From contig DQGV01000383.1 in assembly GCA_003524705.1 (NCBI GenBank), positions 1-6,913 on the forward strand: DNA of 6,913 bases, in the 5' to 3' direction. Under the pieces are notes generated by a model. It was not told the DNA's origin, did no database searches, and worked only from the letters and a program-made list of their open reading frames with translations. The position numbers and the translations under genes were made by a program. Below, piece after piece: positions 1 through 6,580 of this stretch. Positions within the stretch are counted from its first letter, which is position 1. The number at the start of each line of letters is the position of its first letter. Origin of the DNA: Anaerolineae bacterium. Lineage in GTDB: Bacteria > Chloroflexota > Anaerolineae > Anaerolineales > Villigracilaceae.

Positions 1-1311
1 GCAATGGCATTCATTCCATTGTTGACAGAATATTTAACAACCAAAAGCCGCGAAGCCGCATGGGATTTATTTTCACGCGTAGCAAATTTTGGATTTTTGA
101 TAACTGGTGTTTTTGCATTACTAGTTGCAATTTTTGCTCAACAAATTGTAGATTCAGAAATTGGGATTGCGCCGGGTTTTGGTGAAGAGCAAAGAATTTT
201 GTTAGCACAATTAATGCGTATGAATTTAATAGCTACCATGATTTTTTCAATCAGCGGTTTGGTGATGGCTTCGTTACAAGCCAATCAACATTTTGTCATG
301 CCAGCCATTGCGCCGATTATGTATAACGTCGGTCATATTTTCGGTGCAATTTTTCTTGTGCCACGTTATGGAATTTATGGTTTGGTATATGGTGTCATTA
401 TCGGCGCGGCATTACATTTGCTGGTGCAATTTCCGATGTTGTTCAAATTTGGTTTTCGTTGGACGCCTGCATTGGATATTCGCCATACAGGTTTGATTGA
501 AGCACTTAAGTTGATGGCTCCGCGTTTGTTTACGATGGCGGGCATTCAATTGATTTTTATCGCGCGGGATAATCTCGCATCACGTCTTGACCAAGTCGGC
601 GCGGTGACTTCACTCACGTATGGCTGGATGATTATGCAAGTGCCTGAGACGATTCTTGGAACAGCACTCGCGACTGCATTATTGCCAACACTTTCAGAAC
701 TCGCCTCAAAACAAGACTGGAAAAAGTTCAGTGAAACCGTCGAGCGTTCTCTTCGGGTACTCATTGCTCTGACGTTGCCCATCGCGGCTGTCATGTCCGC
801 TGGGATTAATCCATTAGTGCGTGGTGTGTTTGGATTTGATGAATCTATTTCATCATTACTGACATGGACAACTCGTGCTTATCTCGCTACACTAACTGGT
901 TATGTAATTCACGAAGTGGCTGTGCGTGCTTTTTATGCCCGCAAAGAACCAATGATTCCTTTGTACGCCGTGATTATTCGTCTGGTATTATTTTTAGGAA
1001 TTGGCATTCTCGGCATTTCACTCTTCCCTGAAATTGGTGCACCAATTATCGCCATTGCAGAACTTGCCTTGTTAATAGAAGCAATTATTCTATTAGTTTG
1101 GCTCTCACGCCGTACACATGAACCTGTCAATACAAATACTGCCATCATCAAAGGATTAATCTCAGCAGTTGTAGGTGGAGTTGTAACTTACCTTATTGCT
1201 TTATATTTACCCGGCGGAGCCATTGTCACTGCTCTGATTGGCATGATTGTCGGCGGGCTAGTAGCATTAATCATCGTCTGGTCTGAAGCGAAGCAATTAT
1301 TTAATTTGTAA
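1..1311 (+). CDS. murJ: MurJ/MviN-type lipid II flippase, 5'-truncated by window edge
   Basis: Integral membrane protein of the MurJ (MviN) branch of the MOP exporter superfamily. The family flips the lipid-linked peptidoglycan precursor lipid II across the cytoplasmic membrane. The frame is open from base 1, and the first ATG (base 4) is internal: AFIPLLTEY matches the segment that follows TM2 in full-length MurJ (about 500 residues), so roughly the first 70-100 residues and two helices lie upstream. Counting from that ATG, about 12 hydrophobic helices can be read. Family-typical stretches are the amphipathic segment near 165-195 (LMAPRLFTMAG, ARDNLAS), ALLPTLSE at 225-232 and RAFYARKEP at 308-316. 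The C-terminus is complete (TAA at 1309-1311). The conserved N-terminal arginines of the transport cavity cannot be checked. A Wzx-like MOP flippase is the alternative, but the RAFYAR and LPTLSE motifs favour MurJ. No terminator hairpin follows, so read-through into the next gene is possible. Confidence 0.9.
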   Translation, partial: AMAFIPLLTEYLTTKSREAAWDLFSRVANFGFLITGVFALLVAIFAQQIVDSEIGIAPGFGEEQRILLAQLMRMNLIATMIFSISGLVMASLQANQHFVMPAIAPIMYNVGHIFGAIFLVPRYGIYGLVYGVIIGAALHLLVQFPMLFKFGFRWTPALDIRHTGLIEALKLMAPRLFTMAGIQLIFIARDNLASRLDQVGAVTSLTYGWMIMQVPETILGTALATALLPTLSELASKQDWKKFSETVERSLRVLIALTLPIAAVMSAGINPLVRGVFGFDESISSLLTWTTRAYLATLTGYVIHEVAVRAFYARKEPMIPLYAVIIRLVLFLGIGILGISLFPEIGAPIIAIAELALLIEAIILLVWLSRRTHEPVNTNTAIIKGLISAVVGGVVTYLIALYLPGGAIVTALIGMIVGGLVALIIVWSEAKQLFNL

Positions 1312-1328
1312 ATCGAAAATAAGAAAAT

Positions 1329-1363
1329 TTCTCAACATTTCAAAGGAATGTATAATTCTCTCC
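1329..1363 (+). promoter_or_regulatory. Putative sigma-70 promoter giving a leaderless mRNA
   Basis: A perfect -10 hexamer TATAAT (1351-1356) ends 7 bases before the ATG at 1364. A weak -35, TTCTCA (1329-1334), sits 16 bases upstream. Transcription would start at or next to the A of the ATG, so the mRNA would have little or no leader. The only Shine-Dalgarno-like run, AAAGGA (1342-1347), is 16 bases from the ATG and would lie upstream of the transcript start. This is a sequence-based prediction. Confidence 0.55.
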
Positions 1364-2383
1364 ATGACAGAACAAACAGGAAACACACAACCTCTCAAAC
1401 CATTGAAAGAAGATGATACCCAGCCACTTGGGAAAGTTAAAAAGCAATCAAACTGGAAATCAATTCTTATCAGCATTGTTGGCTTTTTGCTCTTAATTGG
1501 TCTCGGCGCATTTGGCGGATATTCATCCGGTATCTCTGCACGGCAAAACGCCGAATCAGCCATTATTGACCAACAACTTTCCGAACAATTTTCATTTGCA
1601 TTGGTAGATATTCAATTCGGGCGTTATGAAAACGCTCGCCAGCGTTTGGAATTTATCATTGCCAGAGATCCTGATTACCCCGGCGCACAAGAAAAATTAA
1701 CCGAAGTGCTTGTGTTAAGTACTATTCCTACACCCGCACCAACCATTACCCCCACTGCTACACCTGATTTTAGCGGCGCAGAAAGTGCTTTTGCGCGTGC
1801 ACAAGAATTAATCCGCGCACAAGATTGGCCCGGTGCATTAGCCGCATTAGATACCATCCGCAAACTTGACCCAACCTACAAAACTGCTCAAGTAGATGGT
1901 ATGTATTATTTCGCACTTCGTAATCATGGTTACGCCTTAATTACCAATCAAGGCAATCTTGAAGGTGGTATTTATTTCTTAACACTTGCCGAAAGATTTG
2001 GTCCATTAGATAATTCTGCCAATGGTGTACGCGAAGGTGCACGTGCATACATCACAGGCGCAAGTTTCTGGGAACTTGATTGGGAACAAGCGGTTATATA
2101 TTTTGAACAAGTAGCATTCGGTTTTCCATCTTTATGGGATGGCACCATGACCGCCTCTGCTCGTTATCAATTTGCTCTTATGCGTTTTGGCGATGATTTA
2201 TTTACTCGTCAAGATTATTGTGCCGCGTATGACGCTTATACAGCCGCATCTGGTCTGGGCACTTTAGATGCAACTGCCGCATCAAATTCTGCACAAGCAC
2301 AAATTCAATGCTTCCCTGCTACACCTACAATTGAGTTTTTCACGCCTACACCCACTGAAACGACAGTACCATCATATCCATAA
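1364..2383 (+). CDS. Membrane-anchored tetratricopeptide-like protein with Thr/Pro linkers
   Basis: 339-residue bitopic membrane protein of unknown function. Residues 1-32 form a polar cytoplasmic tail with two copies of TQPL (8-11 and 19-22) and a lysine-rich end. One transmembrane helix spans about 33-53. A TPR-like helical hairpin follows (about 74-118, with FGRYENARQRLEFIIARDPDYPGAQEKL features), then a Thr/Pro-rich spacer (120-134), a larger helical repeat region (about 138-315, including AQDWPGALAALDTIRKLDPTYKTA and DWEQAVIYFEQV), and a Thr/Pro-rich C-terminus. The two Cys (286 and 316) are the only ones and lie in the predicted exported part, so a disulfide is possible. The topology (Lys-rich side in, Pro/Thr side out) suggests an extracytoplasmic scaffold for protein contacts. 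There is no catalytic motif. It is followed 5 bases later by a CopD-like membrane protein and is probably co-transcribed with it. Starting at the ATG at 1364 gives a complete tail-plus-TM architecture. Confidence 0.82.
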   Translation: MTEQTGNTQPLKPLKEDDTQPLGKVKKQSNWKSILISIVGFLLLIGLGAFGGYSSGISARQNAESAIIDQQLSEQFSFALVDIQFGRYENARQRLEFIIARDPDYPGAQEKLTEVLVLSTIPTPAPTITPTATPDFSGAESAFARAQELIRAQDWPGALAALDTIRKLDPTYKTAQVDGMYYFALRNHGYALITNQGNLEGGIYFLTLAERFGPLDNSANGVREGARAYITGASFWELDWEQAVIYFEQVAFGFPSLWDGTMTASARYQFALMRFGDDLFTRQDYCAAYDAYTAASGLGTLDATAASNSAQAQIQCFPATPTIEFFTPTPTETTVPSYP

Positions 2384-2388
2384 CAAAC

Positions 2389-2895
2389 ATGCCTTCAATT
2401 CCTGTTTGGGCTTTGACATTAACTTATTGGCTTCACATGCTCGCCGTTGTAGCATGGATTGGTTCACTAACGGCAATCAACATCCTCATCCTCCCCGCTT
2501 CACGTCGGACGTTGAACCTGACTCAGCAACTCAGTCTTATCTCTGCCCTACAAAAAAGTCTCGAACCGATTGCCTGGTTTAGTATTGGAATGTTAGCATT
2601 CACCGGCTTGATTCAAATGTCTACCAGCGAACATTACGATGGATTCGCAAACATCAGCACACAATGGTCGCTGGCTATCCTTGCTAAACACATTCTCGGC
2701 GGACTAATGATCCTCGTCAGTGCCATTCAAACATGGGAAGTGATTCCCGCCATTCAAAGAATCTTAATCAAAAAAGAAAAAGCGGAAGAAGCAGAGCTAA
2801 CTAAGTTACAAAAAAGAGAAATAAACTTAATTAGAATAAATTTATTTCTTTCAATCATTGCATTAGGCGCAACTGCCATTGCAAGGGTTTCATAA
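2389..2895 (+). CDS. Small four-helix membrane protein, CopD-like
   Basis: 168-residue integral membrane protein. Hydrophobic helices lie at about 7-35, 59-78, 92-118 and 146-165, with a charged Lys/Glu-rich cytoplasmic-type loop between helices 3 and 4 (about 124-146). The first helix carries YWLHMLAVVAWIGSL, and helix 3 begins AKHILGG. Histidines 16 and 101 within membrane helices resemble the conserved His pattern of CopD/PcoD and related HemJ-like heme- or metal-associated membrane proteins. This is pattern recognition, so the copper or heme role is unproven. The gene starts 5 bases after the previous stop. No Shine-Dalgarno sequence is visible before the ATG (CATATCCATAACAAAC), so translation probably depends on coupling to the upstream gene. 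A strong intrinsic terminator lies 27 bases after the stop, making this the last gene of the plus-strand unit. Alternative: an uncharacterised membrane protein unrelated to copper. Confidence 0.75.
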   Translation: MPSIPVWALTLTYWLHMLAVVAWIGSLTAINILILPASRRTLNLTQQLSLISALQKSLEPIAWFSIGMLAFTGLIQMSTSEHYDGFANISTQWSLAILAKHILGGLMILVSAIQTWEVIPAIQRILIKKEKAEEAELTKLQKREINLIRINLFLSIIALGATAIARVS

Positions 2896-2922
2896 AAAAC
2901 ACACCGCCTTTAATTAAACGCT

Positions 2923-2951
2923 CAAACTGCCGTCTCGGCGGTTTGTTTTTT
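2923..2951 (+). terminator. Intrinsic terminator of the plus-strand unit
   Basis: CAAACTGCCG (2923-2932) pairs with CGGCGGTTTG (2936-2945) around a TCT loop, giving 10 pairs including one T-G wobble. Six T follow immediately (2946-2951). This is the classical rho-independent form, placed just after the CopD-like gene's stop at 2895. Confidence 0.88.
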
Positions 2952-2953
2952 GT

Positions 2954-2980
2954 AAAAAACCTGCGCCGAGGACGGCGCAG
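2954..2980 (-). terminator. Intrinsic terminator of the minus-strand rplI-rodZ-rimO unit
   Basis: Read on the minus strand, CTGCGCCG (2980-2973) pairs perfectly with CGGCGCAG (2968-2961) around a TCCT loop. G and then six T follow (complement of the A run 2954-2959). It starts 15 bases after the rimO stop codon. Only the two bases 2952-2953 separate its T-run from that of the opposing terminator. Confidence 0.88.
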
Positions 2981-2995
2981 AAAGCAATATCAATT

Positions 2996-4348
2996 TTATA
3001 TTTTTATCAACTCAGGTTGAACAATCGTTCCCGTCAAATCATACGCCATCGCACCGGTAATTCGCACCGGAACAATCTCGCCTATTTTGGCTTTGCCTTC
3101 AATCACGACCATACCATCAATTTCAGGTGCATCACGATAAGACCTGCCAATGGAAATTCCATTATCAAAACCTTCGACTAACACATCCAAAGTTTTACCA
3201 ACATAGGATTGGTTCACTTGCAAGGAGATATTTTGTTGCAACTCCATCAGGCGTTCGTATCTTTCTAACTTGACAGAATCAGGTATCGGGTCGCCCAGAG
3301 GCGCAGATGTGGTACCCGGTTCAAATGAAAATTGAAATGCTCCCACACGATCAAATCGAATCTCATTTACAAAATCATACAAGGCTTGATATTCCTCATC
3401 TGTTTCGCCGGGATAACCAACAATAAATGTTGTGCGAATTGCCAAATCTTTAATTTGTGAACGCATCTTGCCAAGTGTGCGATGCACCCAATCAATATTA
3501 GACGGGCGACGCATACGATACAAAGTTTTTGGATGCGCATGTTGAAGTGGCATATCAAGATAGGGCAACACTTGTTTACGAGTCGCCATCACTTCAATCA
3601 ATCTATCCGTAACATAACCCGGATACGCATACATGATTCGAATCCAATCCATGTCTGGAACTGCATCAGTTAATTGTTCAAGCAAAACCGCAAGCCCATC
3701 TTTCACGCCCAAATCGTGACCATAATCGGTGGTATCTTGTGCAATCAAAACCAATTCGCGCACACCAGCATCGCGCAATTGACGGGCTTCATTAATAATA
3801 GATTCAACAGGGCGTGAAACAGCCGTACCCTTAATTAATGGAATCGCACAAAACGCACAGGGTCGGCGACATCCATCTGCCACTTTGAGATATGCACTTG
3901 CACCCGCCACACTGACTCGCAATGTATCATTTTCATCAACACCGACCGTTTTCACTTCAGGCAAATGATAAATGGGTTCAGGGTGTTTACTTTTTCTTAA
4001 ATCTTTTACAACTTGCACAATATCCATCCAACGACGTGTGCCGAGAATGCCATCAATGCCTGGCACTTTCTTAGCAACTTCAACACCATAACGTTGTGTT
4101 AAACATCCTGCCGCAATCAACACTTGACCATCACGCTTAGACTGTGCAAGTTCATCCAACACACGATACGATTCTGCTTTTGCGGGTCCAATAAAACCAC
4201 AAGTATTGACAATTAACACGCTGGCTTTGTCTGGATTTTCAACAGCATGATAACCGTCACGCACTAACAATTGCGCCATTGAATCAGAATCGACTGTATT
4301 CTTTGCACAACCTAATGACACTAAATGAAATGTATTTTTCTTTGACAT
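2996..4348 (-). CDS. rimO: Ribosomal protein S12 methylthiotransferase RimO
   Basis: 450-residue radical SAM enzyme. RimO adds a methylthio group to the beta-carbon of a conserved aspartate of ribosomal protein S12 in the cytoplasm, using two 4Fe-4S clusters. The N-terminal UPF0004 domain shows the three cluster cysteines C14 (SLGCAKNTVDSD), C50 (VNTCGF) and C82 (AAGCLTQRY). The radical SAM motif CxxxCxxC is C160, C164, C167 (DGCRRPCAFCAIP). A C-terminal TRAM domain covers about 380-445. The features GCAKNTVDSD, LIAQDTTDYGHDL and DMPLQHAHPKTLYRMRRP favour RimO over the tRNA enzyme MiaB. Length is normal and no key residue is missing. The start is supported by AGGA (4355-4358) 6 bases before the ATG. 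The gene lies 26 bases after the rodZ-like gene and ends the operon at a strong terminator. Confidence 0.95.
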   Translation of the reverse strand: MSKKNTFHLVSLGCAKNTVDSDSMAQLLVRDGYHAVENPDKASVLIVNTCGFIGPAKAESYRVLDELAQSKRDGQVLIAAGCLTQRYGVEVAKKVPGIDGILGTRRWMDIVQVVKDLRKSKHPEPIYHLPEVKTVGVDENDTLRVSVAGASAYLKVADGCRRPCAFCAIPLIKGTAVSRPVESIINEARQLRDAGVRELVLIAQDTTDYGHDLGVKDGLAVLLEQLTDAVPDMDWIRIMYAYPGYVTDRLIEVMATRKQVLPYLDMPLQHAHPKTLYRMRRPSNIDWVHRTLGKMRSQIKDLAIRTTFIVGYPGETDEEYQALYDFVNEIRFDRVGAFQFSFEPGTTSAPLGDPIPDSVKLERYERLMELQQNISLQVNQSYVGKTLDVLVEGFDNGISIGRSYRDAPEIDGMVVIEGKAKIGEIVPVRITGAMAYDLTGTIVQPELIKI

Positions 4349-4374
4349 CTATTTTCCTAATTATGAATTACTAT

Positions 4375-5904
4375 TTACTGACTCGTCGTTGGTGTTACAG
4401 ACGGCGTGATTGTAAACGTTGGTGTTGGTGTACTTGTTACCAAAGGCGTATTGGTAGCAGTTGGCGGAATGGTCGCGGTCGGAGTTGCCACACCCGTAAT
4501 CAAATACACGCGGTTAACCACTTCACCTGCCCCACCCATCAGACCTAAATCTGTACCATTATACGTCACTCGCAAAGCAGAGCCATCACCTGTTAACACA
4601 ACCACTTGATTCTCTGCCTGAAACACTTGCGTCTCACGCGGAGCCATACGCCCTTCAAAAACAATTTCACCATCTACCGAAACACGCACATACACTCTTT
4701 CTAACGCAAACAAATTTACAACCACATTCGCATTCACTTCTGGTGATGGCGCCAATAATGTTACAGAAGCATCGCCCAAAGCAGATGTAGCAATCGAAGG
4801 GTCATCCACTGCCGCAAAAGTTAATTCAACGGTTGGCGTTGCAGAAGGTTGCTCAAACACATCCACAAATGGAATCACTGTTGGTTCTAATTCTTGTTCT
4901 TCTTGCAAGCTGACCACACGACCAACACCCCAAATCGCCAATGTTACTAACAACGCAATCATCACCAAACCAAATACCAAATCGCCAGCGATAAATGTTC
5001 GAAACAATGGAATCGAAGCATTCACTTGCGTTTGAATTTTTTCACGTGGCGTTTCAGCATATTTTTCACGGCGGCGCGCTTGCAGAGCATCAGCAAAGCG
5101 TAACAAAATTTTATCGGCATCTAAATCTAAAAACGTGGCGTAATTTTGTAACATGCCGCGCGTTTGCACAGGCGATGGTAATTTTTCAAACGAACCTTCT
5201 TCCAATGCTTTTACAAATGCTGTGCGCAATTTTGTATGACGTTCCACTTCATCAATCGTTAAACTAATCAACTCACGTTGCGCGCGCAATTGCTTTCCAA
5301 TTTCGGCAAAAATAACATCGGCAGGTTGCGTTGGAGTTTTTTCTTCTTCAACAATTTCTTTTTCTACTTCATCTTCAACTTCTTGATTTGATTCCGATTC
5401 TTCTTTTTTGAGATTGAATCGAAACATAGATTTGATTCGTTCAACCAGATTCGGCTTCGCCTCTTCATTCACTTCAACCTGCTCGGCTTCGGTGATTTGA
5501 CTCTCAACCTCAGGCAACGACTCTGTTTCGGGCGTGGAATCTGTTTGAGGTTTACGACTCAGCCAGCGCGTCCAGAAAGGAGGCGTTTTTTCATCTTCTT
5601 CTACCAATGGCGGAATTTCAGTTTCTTGCAAATTAACTTGTGGCAACGGTCCGCTAACTTCTTCAATCACTGGCGGATTTTTTTGTATGTCTGCAATCAA
5701 TTCATCAATGTTGAGATTTAAGTATTCAGCATAATTGCGCAAAAAGCCTCGCCCCTGCGCGGCAGAAGGCATGACGGAATAATCATCCGACTCTAATGCT
5801 TGTAAAAAAACTAAACGAATGCGCGTTTCAGTAGACGCTTTTTCAAGCGTAAGGAAAAGGGCTTCACGTTCTTTTTTTAATTTCTGACCGATGGTTTCGT
5901 GCAT
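4375..5904 (-). CDS. RodZ-like membrane protein with two tandem HTH domains
   Basis: 509-residue bitopic protein related to RodZ, which links cytoskeletal and wall-synthesis machinery to cell shape. Domain order: HTH of the RodZ/HTH_25 type (about 3-72, IGQKLKKERE...GRGFLRNYAEYLNL); a long, strongly acidic low-complexity linker (about 75-195); a second complete HTH (about 200-272, IGKQLRAQRE...TRGMLQNYATFLDL); a basic juxtamembrane stretch (ARRREK); one transmembrane helix (about 303-328); an extracytoplasmic DUF4115-like beta domain (about 395-470, YVRVSVDGEIVFEGRMAPRETQVF); and a Thr/Pro-rich tail (472-509). The two HTH units align without gaps at an offset of 197 residues, with about 25 of 69 positions identical. 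Standard RodZ has a single HTH and about 300-340 residues, so this one is enlarged by duplication plus linker. The ATG used puts the HTH at the extreme N-terminus as in the family. No Shine-Dalgarno is visible. A transcriptional regulator role is possible but less likely given the architecture. Confidence 0.88.
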   Translation of the reverse strand: MHETIGQKLKKEREALFLTLEKASTETRIRLVFLQALESDDYSVMPSAAQGRGFLRNYAEYLNLNIDELIADIQKNPPVIEEVSGPLPQVNLQETEIPPLVEEDEKTPPFWTRWLSRKPQTDSTPETESLPEVESQITEAEQVEVNEEAKPNLVERIKSMFRFNLKKEESESNQEVEDEVEKEIVEEEKTPTQPADVIFAEIGKQLRAQRELISLTIDEVERHTKLRTAFVKALEEGSFEKLPSPVQTRGMLQNYATFLDLDADKILLRFADALQARRREKYAETPREKIQTQVNASIPLFRTFIAGDLVFGLVMIALLVTLAIWGVGRVVSLQEEQELEPTVIPFVDVFEQPSATPTVELTFAAVDDPSIATSALGDASVTLLAPSPEVNANVVVNLFALERVYVRVSVDGEIVFEGRMAPRETQVFQAENQVVVLTGDGSALRVTYNGTDLGLMGGAGEVVNRVYLITGVATPTATIPPTATNTPLVTSTPTPTFTITPSVTPTTSQ

Positions 5905-5916
5905 GGAAGTATTGTA
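5905..5916 (-). promoter_or_regulatory. Possible -10 box for a leaderless rodZ-like transcript
   Basis: On the minus strand, TACAAT (5916-5911) ends 6 bases before the ATG (5904-5902), and the intervening ACTTCC offers no ribosome binding site. No convincing -35 is seen 15-18 bases upstream, where the rplI-rodZ hairpin lies. The call rests on the -10 match, the missing Shine-Dalgarno and the parallel with two other starts in this window. Confidence 0.4.
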
Positions 5917-5922
5917 TTACAA

Positions 5923-5948
5923 ACATCACCGACTTACGCCGGTGATGT
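5923..5948 (-). terminator. Intergenic hairpin after rplI, weak terminator or attenuator
   Basis: ACATCACCG (5923-5931) and CGGTGATGT (5940-5948) form a perfect 9-bp stem with an 8-base loop, inside the 54 bases between rplI and the rodZ-like gene. On the minus strand the stem is followed only by TTGTAATAC, so the T-run is poor. It may cause partial termination, protect the 3' end of the rplI mRNA, or serve as a processing site, while letting some transcription continue. Confidence 0.5.
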
Positions 5949-5958
5949 CCTTACATTT

Positions 5959-6513
5959 TTATTCGGCTGTTTCAGCAACTGGTTCTTCGGCTGATTCTGC
6001 TTTTTTGCTTTTCTTTGGCTTTTCGGCTTGTTCTTCTTCTACTGGTGCAACTGCGGTTTCGATGCTTTCACCTTCACGGTGGACGATGATTTTGACTTCT
6101 GGCACCAAGTCCATCGTCAAGCGGACGCGGGCTGTGAATTCACCCAATGTGCGAATGGGTTGTGTATCCACTTGTTGGCGTTTTACTTCAAGGCGAATTT
6201 TTTCTGAAAGAGCCGTAGCAATATCTTGTGTGGTGATAGAACCATAGAGTTTGCCAGTTTCACCTGCTTTAGCAGGGAAAATCAAAGTTTGTTCTTTGAT
6301 TTGGTCGGCAATGCCTTTGAGTTCTTCGTTTTGAGCATTACGGCGAATTTCAGCTTGTGATTTGATTTTTTCCACTTGCTTCATGGCACCTTCAGTGGCA
6401 AGCACTGCAAAGCCTTGTGGCAAGAGGAAGTTGCGCCCGTAGCCATCGGCTACTTTTTTAATATCCCCAGCGCGCCCCAATTTGTATACATCTTTAATTA
6501 ATAATACTTTCAT
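5959..6513 (-). CDS. rplI: 50S ribosomal protein L9 with charged C-terminal extension
   Basis: 184-residue L9, a large-subunit protein that binds 23S rRNA through its N-terminal domain and projects its C-terminal domain from the ribosome. The signature GDIKKVADGYGRNFLLPQGFAVLAT (16-40, abbreviated family pattern GYxxNFLxPxxxA) is intact. A connecting helix spans about 41-75. The C-terminal domain shows GKLYGSIT (88-94) and ends near 148 with TMDLVPEVKIIVHREGE. Usual length is about 148-150; residues after about 150 are an extra Glu/Lys/Ala-rich disordered tail (EEEQAEKPKKSKKAESAEE). AAAGGG (6524-6529) lies 10 bases before the ATG as a loosely spaced Shine-Dalgarno. It is the first gene of the minus-strand unit here. 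The common bacterial partners rpsF, ssb and rpsR are not adjacent upstream: the next gene is divergent. Confidence 0.96.
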   Translation of the reverse strand: MKVLLIKDVYKLGRAGDIKKVADGYGRNFLLPQGFAVLATEGAMKQVEKIKSQAEIRRNAQNEELKGIADQIKEQTLIFPAKAGETGKLYGSITTQDIATALSEKIRLEVKRQQVDTQPIRTLGEFTARVRLTMDLVPEVKIIVHREGESIETAVAPVEEEQAEKPKKSKKAESAEEPVAETAE

Positions 6514-6562
6514 TTTGTTTAAGCCCTTTCTGGCATTTGAATGTCAAAGTGAAGGGTACAAC

Positions 6563-6580
6563 ACTCTGCGGGGGCAGAGT
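6563..6580. repeat. Perfect inverted repeat over the rplI promoter start region
   Basis: ACTCTGC (6563-6569) and GCAGAGT (6574-6580) are a perfect 7-bp inverted repeat around GGGG. The right arm overlaps the minus-strand -10 hexamer (6578-6583), and the predicted rplI transcription start near 6571 falls in the palindrome. It could be an operator or form a hairpin at the 5' end of the rplI mRNA. There is no T-run on either side to suggest a terminator. Confidence 0.5.

Noticed and set aside
4..6. ATG at base 4 as the true start of murJ.
   Set aside because: The frame is open from base 1, and the protein begins in the middle of the conserved family alignment, lacking the first two helices.
1342..1350. 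AAAGGA before ATG 1348 as a start site for the TPR-like gene, or as Shine-Dalgarno for ATG 1364.
   Set aside because: ATG 1348 directly abuts AAAGGA and opens a short frame out of phase with the gene. For ATG 1364 the 16-base spacing is too long, and TATAAT lies in between.
2268..2582. Plus-strand 104-codon frame across the junction of the TPR-like and CopD-like genes.
   Set aside because: It overlaps two well-supported genes in another frame and its composition (His, Gln, Ser and Pro rich) is that of a shadow frame.
2903..2942. ACCGCC (2903-2908) pairing with GGCGGT (2937-2942) as an antiterminator alternative.
   Set aside because: Six pairs across a long loop cannot compete with the adjacent 10-pair terminator stem, and no leader-control element is present at this gene end.
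4378..4489. ACC/GGT-rich repeats at the 3' end of the rodZ-like gene as a DNA repeat or mobile element trace.
   Set aside because: The repetition is explained by the Thr/Pro-rich coding sequence; there are no regular unit lengths, terminal repeats or transposase.
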